From positions 1-56,572 of the forward strand of contig CAAGIO010000020.1 of NCBI GenBank assembly GCA_900769945.1: a DNA stretch of 56,572 nucleotides, written 5' to 3'. Positions 51,934 through 56,572 of the stretch are shown in pieces. The notes below the pieces were generated by a model. The model did not search any database. It had not been told where the DNA came from and saw only the letters and a program-made list of their open reading frames with translations. Each line of letters starts with the position of its first letter. Position 1 is the first letter of the stretch. The position numbers and the translations under genes are program-made. This stretch comes from Bacteroidales bacterium (GTDB lineage Bacteria > Bacteroidota > Bacteroidia > Bacteroidales > F082).

Positions 51934-53051
51934 AATATTATATTATTGCTGGCGAAGCATCTGGCGACCTGCATGGCTCAAACCTTGTCGCTTCTTTGCA
52001 TTCAAAAGACCCTCATGCCGATATTAGAGCTTGGGGTGGTGATAAAATGCGTAGAAATGGAGCAGAAATAGTAAAGAATTACCGCGACCTTGCTTTCATG
52101 GGCTTCGTCGAAGTACTAACAAATCTTAACACCATTCTTAAAAACCTCTCTTTCTGTAAAAAGGATATCCTGAAATATAACCCCGATGCTATTATCCTTA
52201 TCGACTATCCCGGTTTTAATCTGAAAATTGCCAAATGGGCGCATAAGAAAGGCTTCAAGGTGTTCTACTATATTTCACCCCAAGTTTGGGCTTGGAAGAA
52301 AAGAAGAGTCTTCACAATAAAGAAGGTCGTCGATAAAATGCTATGTATCTTGCCATTCGAGAAAAAATTCTACGAGGATTATGGCGTAGATTGCGAGTTC
52401 GTCGGACACCCGCTGCTTGATGAGATATCTAAAGTTGAAAACCTCGACAAACTAAGGTTCTTTAAATCAAACCGCCTGAATACTAATAAGGAGGTTATCG
52501 CTCTACTTCCCGGTTCCAGAAAACAAGAAATAAGCAAAATGCTTGGAGTTATGCTTCAAGTTGTGAAGTATTTCCCTGACTATCAGTTTGTTATAGCCTG
52601 CGTCCCTTCAATGCCGATTAGCTATTATAAACAGATGATAGGCGACAGAAAGAATGTTAGGCTCGTGCTAAATCGTACTTATCAGCTGCTGCAAGTGGCA
52701 AGCGCGGCAATAGTCACATCGGGAACAGCTACTCTTGAAACTGCCTTGTTCGATGTGCCGGAGGTGGTGTGCTATAAGGCAAACAAAATCTCTTACCTGA
52801 TAGCTAAGTATTTCGCTAAAGTGAAGTATATCAGTCTCGTAAACCTTATTATGGGTAAGCCTGTCGTGAAGGAACTAATCCAAAATGACCTTACCGCTGA
52901 AAATATTAAAGATGAACTGCAGTCTTTATTGTATAACCAAAAAAGACAAAGAAGACTGCTCGAAGACTATGATGACTTGAAATGCCGTCTCGGTAGCGAG
53001 GGCGCATCTGATAAAGCTGCCGATATTATTCTTAATAATATTAACAAATAA
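51930..53051 (+). CDS. lpxB: lipid-A-disaccharide synthase
   Basis: LpxB (GT19) joins lipid X and UDP-2,3-diacylglucosamine to make the lipid A disaccharide at the inner membrane. From the ATG at 51930, which overlaps the surE stop, the protein has 373 residues. Features are IIAGEASGDLHGS (4-16), IDYPGFNLKIAKWAHK (about 88-103), YISPQVWAWK (about 111-120), FVGHPLLDE (about 153-161), LLPGSRKQEI (about 189-198), and SGTATLETAL near 263-272. It is normal in length. A probable terminator follows. Confidence 0.96.
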   Translation: MKYYIIAGEASGDLHGSNLVASLHSKDPHADIRAWGGDKMRRNGAEIVKNYRDLAFMGFVEVLTNLNTILKNLSFCKKDILKYNPDAIILIDYPGFNLKIAKWAHKKGFKVFYYISPQVWAWKKRRVFTIKKVVDKMLCILPFEKKFYEDYGVDCEFVGHPLLDEISKVENLDKLRFFKSNRLNTNKEVIALLPGSRKQEISKMLGVMLQVVKYFPDYQFVIACVPSMPISYYKQMIGDRKNVRLVLNRTYQLLQVASAAIVTSGTATLETALFDVPEVVCYKANKISYLIAKYFAKVKYISLVNLIMGKPVVKELIQNDLTAENIKDELQSLLYNQKRQRRLLEDYDDLKCRLGSEGASDKAADIILNNINK

Positions 53052-53120
53052 CAGCCAAATCTGTTAAAGACAGTTAACATTGTAATTAGGAATTAACGGA
53101 TTCAACACAGAAAATTAAAC

Positions 53121-53162
53121 GGGGAAAAAGTGCTGTAAAGTGCTTATTCCTCGTCTTTTTTT
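53121..53162 (+). terminator. probable terminator after lpxB
   Basis: GGGGAAAAAG (53121-53130) pairs, with one wobble and one mismatch, with CTTATTCCTC (53143-53152) across a 12-nt loop, followed by GTC and seven T. This would end the DUF2520-lpxB transcript before comEC. Confidence 0.6.
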
Positions 53163-53186
53163 GTAATTTTAGAAAAATTTTTCGAG

Positions 53187-55256
53187 GTGATAAATTGGTC
53201 TAAATATCCGTTTGTACGCTTGCTGATGCCCCTTGTCCTCGGTATCTGGCTGTCTCTGTATCTCCAGATTGTATTGCCTTATGAAATAATACTAATTTCA
53301 ATAGTTGCCGCCTCTTCTCTGACCCTAATCTTGTTGGTCGTCTCTGAGTTCGTGAATGATTATCGGTTCAGATGGTGCTTCGGTATGCTGTTGAATGTCC
53401 TCCTTATATTAATAGGTGTATCGCTCACAAATATTCGTGATGCTGATGTCGATGTCCAACGCGATTACTGGCTGGCTCGTTTGACCGAATGTCCTAATGT
53501 ACGGGAAAAAAGTGTGAAAGTCATGCTCGATATCGTGGGTGACCAAGGAAAGGTGATGGCTTATTTTGAGAAAAGTGAAAAATCCTTGGGCTTGAAATAT
53601 GGTGACATCATAGTATTCCTTGAACCTCCACGATTGGTTGAGCCACCGAAAAATCCCGAACAGTTCGATTATAGGGCATTCTTGTCAAAGAAAGGTGTCT
53701 ATAGGCAGGTGTATCTAAAAGACGAATTCTGGTTGGTGACGCACTGTAATCGTGCGAATGCCCTCTTTGAGTATTCTTATCGTATTCGAGATTTCTTGCT
53801 GCAAAAGCTTAACGAGCTTGGTGTTGACGGTGATGAGTTCGCTGTGGCTTCCGCTATTCTGCTCGGTTATGACGACGACTTGCCAACCGATATCAGACAG
53901 GATTATGTCGCTGCCGGCACTATGCACATTTTGTGTGTGTCGGGTATGCACGTGGGTGTGATTTATATGCTGTTCTCTTATGCGTTGTCGTTTTTAAACG
54001 AAAAGAAAAAATGGCAGAACCTCTTGCGTAGTATCCTGCTGCTATTCCTGATTTGGTTCTATGCAGTGTTGGCTGGTCTTGCACCCTCGATACTGCGCGC
54101 TACAATTATGCTCTCATTCGTTATTGTCGCCGACATCGCCCATAAAAAAGGTGTCATCATCAATAGCCTCGCGGCTTCGGCCTTTATCCTCTTGTGTGTA
54201 GAACCGTCCGACTTGTTTAATATTGGTTTCCAACTGTCATATACCGCAGTCGTTGGTATCGTGGTGCTTCAGAAACCTATTTATCGTTTGTTATATATAA
54301 AATACTCTCTTTTTGATAAGATATGGGAGATTACTTCGGTGTCGCTCGCTGCCCAAATCGCTACTGCTCCCTTTGCAATCTTCTATTTCCATCAGTTCCC
54401 TACTTATTTCTGGCTTAGTAACATCTTTATGACCCCTATCTCTACAGCAGTAATTGTGGGTGGTATCATTACTCTGCTGGTCTTCTTTGTCCCTTATCTT
54501 AATGCTTGTGTCGCTTTTTGTGTGAAATGGTCAATTCATCTGATGAATTTCATGGTGTCTTTCGTTGAGGAACTTCCGTTCTCTATGGTTAAAGGTCTGT
54601 ATATCAGCAGTTGGGAGTTCCTTTGCCTTCTAGCAACTCTGCTTTCTTTATTGCTCGTCATCGAACTGAAAAACAAAGCCTTTTGTTACTCAATGCTGCT
54701 CTTCGGATTGTCGTTCTCGTTGTCCCAGCTGCTTTTCGCTATTGGACAGAATCGCCAGAATGTTTTTACCGTCTATTCTGTTCCTAAAGCTACTGCCATC
54801 GATTTTGCTTGTGGAAATGAGCATGTTATGCTTTGCGATACCACTGTCTTTTATGATGTTTCGGTCGCAAGTTTCAGCATTGATAATTCTTTGATAAAAC
54901 GTGGCCTTTATAATAATGGGACAAGTCTTCTCATTAATACTAATTCTTTTGATGTCTTTTATCTAAAAAAACGGGAAAATCTGGTGTCTTTTTGTGGAAA
55001 AATAATCGGGTTTTACGATAAAAGGTTCTGCTCTGAGCAAAAACTGAACTATAGACCCTATGTTGACTTTTTTGTCCTCTGTGGTTGTAATATTGTCGAT
55101 TTAGAAATGATAGTGAATGCGTATGCTGTTGATTTACTGATAATTGACCAAAGTGTTCCTGATTATTGTTCCGATATTATTGCCCTACAGGCCGAAGAGT
55201 TAGGGCAAAAGTATTATCGTGTAAAAGAGAAAGGTGCCTTTGTCTTTGAAAATTAG
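53187..55256 (+). CDS. comEC: ComEC/Rec2-like membrane protein
   Basis: A 689-residue polytopic protein with a GTG start, ribosome binding site CGAGG just upstream. N-terminal helices lead into a DUF4131-like soluble part (about 90-200), then the Competence core with CVSGMHVGVIYML (about 250-262), GLAPSILRATIM and about eight helices to residue 510. The C-terminal 150 residues occupy the place of the metallo-beta-lactamase domain but lack an HxHxDH motif. ComEC forms the inner-membrane channel for DNA uptake. No other competence gene is in the window, so natural transformation cannot be inferred. Confidence 0.9.
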   Translation: MINWSKYPFVRLLMPLVLGIWLSLYLQIVLPYEIILISIVAASSLTLILLVVSEFVNDYRFRWCFGMLLNVLLILIGVSLTNIRDADVDVQRDYWLARLTECPNVREKSVKVMLDIVGDQGKVMAYFEKSEKSLGLKYGDIIVFLEPPRLVEPPKNPEQFDYRAFLSKKGVYRQVYLKDEFWLVTHCNRANALFEYSYRIRDFLLQKLNELGVDGDEFAVASAILLGYDDDLPTDIRQDYVAAGTMHILCVSGMHVGVIYMLFSYALSFLNEKKKWQNLLRSILLLFLIWFYAVLAGLAPSILRATIMLSFVIVADIAHKKGVIINSLAASAFILLCVEPSDLFNIGFQLSYTAVVGIVVLQKPIYRLLYIKYSLFDKIWEITSVSLAAQIATAPFAIFYFHQFPTYFWLSNIFMTPISTAVIVGGIITLLVFFVPYLNACVAFCVKWSIHLMNFMVSFVEELPFSMVKGLYISSWEFLCLLATLLSLLLVIELKNKAFCYSMLLFGLSFSLSQLLFAIGQNRQNVFTVYSVPKATAIDFACGNEHVMLCDTTVFYDVSVASFSIDNSLIKRGLYNNGTSLLINTNSFDVFYLKKRENLVSFCGKIIGFYDKRFCSEQKLNYRPYVDFFVLCGCNIVDLEMIVNAYAVDLLIIDQSVPDYCSDIIALQAEELGQKYYRVKEKGAFVFEN

Positions 55257-55329
55257 TGTTTTGTAAAATGTTGAAAATCAAATATTTGCAAAAAGATGCG
55301 AGAAAAATGAAAAAATATGAAAAAAAATA

Positions 55330-55359
55330 TTGCAGAAATAAAAAAATGTAGTAATTTTG
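55330..55359 (+). promoter_or_regulatory. promoter of the tRNA-Asp genes
   Basis: TTG (55330-55332), a 19-nt spacer and TAATTTTG (55352-55359) match the consensus, 38 nt before the first tRNA. Confidence 0.8.
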
Positions 55360-55397
55360 CAGCGTCAAAAACAAATAGACAACGTTCTTTTTTTGAT

Positions 55398-55472
55398 GGT
55401 GCCGTAGTTCAGTTTGGTTAGAATGCCTGCCTGTCACGCAGGAGGTCGACGGTTCGAGCCCGTTCGGCACCG
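55398..55472 (+). tRNA. tRNA-Asp (GTC), copy 1
   Basis: A full cloverleaf: acceptor GGTGCCG/CGGCACC with discriminator G, D stem GTTC/GAAT, anticodon stem CCTGC/GCAGG around loop CTGTCAC with anticodon GTC (55433-55435), and T arm with TTCGAGC. The 3' CCA is not encoded (the next bases are CAA), so it must be added by the CCA enzyme. Confidence 0.98.
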
Positions 55473-55514
55473 CAAAAAACTCTTGAAACGGAGTACATTA
55501 TTTTGTTACCGGTA

Positions 55515-55589
55515 GGTGCCGTAGTTCAGTTTGGTTAGAATGCCTGCCTGTCACGCAGGAGGTCGACGGTTCGAGCCCGTTCGGCACCG
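55515..55589 (+). tRNA. tRNA-Asp (GTC), copy 2
   Basis: Identical over all 75 bases to the first copy, 42 bp downstream. The discriminator G is followed by CTC, so CCA is not encoded here either. Both copies probably come from one transcript ending at the terminator 55596-55626. Confidence 0.98.
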
Positions 55590-55595
55590 CTCATT

Positions 55596-55626
55596 AAGAG
55601 ACGTTCCTTATGGCGTCTCTTTTTTT
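55596..55626 (+). terminator. terminator of the tRNA-Asp operon
   Basis: AGAGACG (55597-55603) pairs with CGTCTCT (55614-55620) across a 10-nt loop, followed by a run of T. Confidence 0.92.
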
Positions 55627-56490
55627 GTTTCCCTAAATCGTTTTACGACAGACCGATCTTTCCCCTGATTTCGCTCTTGCTTTTGTTTGTGCAGTGTACT
55701 GTTGACTTTCAATTTCCCCAGTTTCAGCGTTGCTGAAGTCTGAGCAGGAGTGAAACAGCCCCTTCGATTCCGTCTTGCTTAAATCATGATGTTTTTTGAT
55801 TATTGCTTTACATTCCCAAATACATGTTCGATGTGTTTGCAGCTACAGATTCACAAACGAAGTGTAAAATAATTGTTCTTACAATAGATTTTTTCATTCT
55901 AATATAACACATTAATATAACAATGAAGAAAACAAAGCTTCTGTTGCTTGTAGCTGCTTCTGTTTTGCTGATAAATGTCAAAAAGTCATCGCATGATTCA
56001 ATGGCCAAATACGTTTGAAACTGAGATTTTACGGCGGTTGACAGAACGTTTGAGATGGTTGAGAGCATACCGCTCATTGATTCATTAATTATTAGGTGGG
56101 ATTTCAAGAGAAGCATCCGATGAAATATTGTTAACCTACACTGACCTCGTGATTCTTAATCTTGACGATCCTTGTAATTTATCTTTATTCCCGACAAAAT
56201 ACTCCGAGGGGAATTAGTTGGAGGCACATAATTGCATTTGAATCTGTGTTGCGGAGCATTGTGGGGGAAGCGTTATCCACATCAATTATGAAACAGATAT
56301 TAATCAAAATTAATGATTTTTCGATATTTTGGCGTAATTTTGTGTGTTGAGAGGGTAATAATCTGGTGGGATTTGTGGCGATAAATGGCAGTTTTGGGCG
56401 TTTTAGGCGTTTTATTGCGCCGTCCTCATCAGTGTAAGGCCGTGATAATCAGGGTTGAGTAAAAAAAATAAAAAAAATATTAAAAAAGTG
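55627..56490. other. non-coding, probably decayed stretch
   Basis: About 860 bp between the tRNA terminator and the terminal promoter hold no convincing intact gene. A short signal-peptide remnant is listed separately at 55923-56018. On the minus strand a 65-codon open stretch (about 55639-55843) and a short reading HIEHVFGNVK in another frame near 55825-55855 hint at a decayed transposase-like gene, but this is weak. The last 30 bp before the promoter are A-rich and could act as an UP element. Confidence 0.5.
55923..56018 (+). pseudogene. remnant of a lipoprotein gene
   Basis: A 31-codon frame reads MKKTKLLLLVAASVLLINVK and then KSSHDSMAKYV before a stop. The start is a typical lipoprotein signal, but where a lipobox such as LINAC would be expected the sequence reads LINV directly followed by KKS. 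A small deletion could have removed the cysteine. The frame stops 11 residues later and no downstream frame continues it. I read it as the 5' end of a dead lipoprotein gene. Confidence 0.45.
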
Positions 56491-56520
56491 TTGCGAGTAA
56501 GGGAAAAAGGCGTACCTTTG
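56491..56520 (+). promoter_or_regulatory. strong promoter, probably of an rRNA operon
   Basis: TTG (56491-56493), a 19-nt spacer and TACCTTTG (56513-56520) match the consensus. An A-rich tract lies upstream. The following G-rich leader without a start codon (56521-56572) resembles Bacteroidota stable-RNA leaders. The 16S gene would lie beyond the window and cannot be confirmed. Confidence 0.7.
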
Positions 56521-56529
56521 CACTCGCAA
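56491..56529. repeat. inverted repeat bracketing the terminal promoter
   Basis: TTGCGAGT (56491-56498), containing the -33 element, is the exact reverse complement of ACTCGCAA (56522-56529), which should contain the transcription start. The core promoter lies between the arms. Confidence 0.8.
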
Positions 56530-56572
56530 TCACGGGGAAGAGGCCGTTGGTCAGCGGGGAGGTGGTTGCGGA

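Noticed and set aside
55398..55589. Repeat pair as a CRISPR-like array
   Set aside because: The repeats are complete tRNA-Asp cloverleaves; there are only two units and no cas genes nearby.
55808..56116. A 102-codon minus-strand frame near the tRNA genes
   Set aside because: No recognisable domain, no promoter and no ribosome binding site; it overlaps the lipoprotein remnant and decayed sequence.
56162..56350. A 62-codon plus-strand frame before the terminal promoter
   Set aside because: No start-site context, no domain; ends within A/T-rich non-coding sequence.

Overview
This window is a chromosomal segment of a Bacteroidota bacterium, most likely order Bacteroidales. Four lines of evidence support this: Bacteroidota-type promoters (TTG, 19-20 nt, TAnnTTTG); three secreted proteins ending in type IX secretion (T9SS) sorting domains; a complete Bacteroides aerotolerance (bat) operon; and gene neighbourhoods typical of the group (rsfS-ftsH-LUD, ddl/PASTA/rluD, DUF2520-kdsC-ubiA-maf-surE-lpxB). 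Most of the window is core genome. I see no intact mobile element, CRISPR array or prophage.

Layout. 1-414: start of an unseen minus-strand gene under a promoter embedded in a large palindrome, then a gene remnant with a strong terminator. 415-3451 (minus): rsfS-ftsH-LUD, divergent from birA. 4368-5480 (minus): pyrE and a small SRPBCC-like gene. 5502-7972 (plus): Nudix hydrolase, coaD and a thioredoxin-fold protein without a CXXC pair. 8032-19039 (plus): secA, two tandem patatin/beta-barrel proteins, pyrH, a GT39-like membrane protein and frr. 19104-21193 (minus): ddl and an AI-2E family permease. 21286-26270 (plus): PASTA protein, T9SS cargo, rluD and hldD. 26283-27614 (minus): M23 peptidase and a MerR regulator. 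27726-31869 (plus): alaS, a lipoprotein and an outer-membrane barrel. 31870-35829 (minus): ung, rdgB and a PKD-domain T9SS protein. 35911-36039 (plus): a 42-residue lipoprotein. 36142-39009 (minus): a large T9SS beta-propeller protein. 39145-47440 (minus): moxR-DUF58-hypothetical-batA-B-C-D-E. 47524-48030 (minus): an ECF sigma factor. 48340-55256 (plus): DUF2520, kdsC, ubiA-like, maf, surE, lpxB and comEC. 55398-55589: two identical tRNA-Asp genes. 55627-56572: decayed sequence ending in a strong promoter that probably drives an rRNA operon just beyond the window.

How the genes work together. Many products serve the cell envelope: lipid A and LPS core (lpxB, kdsC, hldD), peptidoglycan (ddl, M23), protein export and quality control (secA, ftsH), outer-membrane barrels and T9SS cargo. 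Others serve translation (alaS, frr, rsfS, rluD, tRNA-Asp), nucleotide metabolism and pool sanitation (pyrE, pyrH, rdgB, maf, surE, Nudix, ung) and cofactors (coaD, birA). The bat operon is a MoxR ATPase plus von Willebrand A domain module in the envelope. It has its own promoter directly downstream of an ECF sigma gene.

No clearly new multi-gene system is visible. The most interesting points are non-coding or small: the nested palindrome over a promoter and start codon at 3-74, the 26-bp-paired palindrome between secA and the first patatin gene, tandem 20-mers upstream of the ECF sigma gene, the inverted repeat bracketing the terminal stable-RNA-type promoter, and the 42-residue double-cysteine lipoprotein. 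All identifications come from reading motifs; no database search was run.
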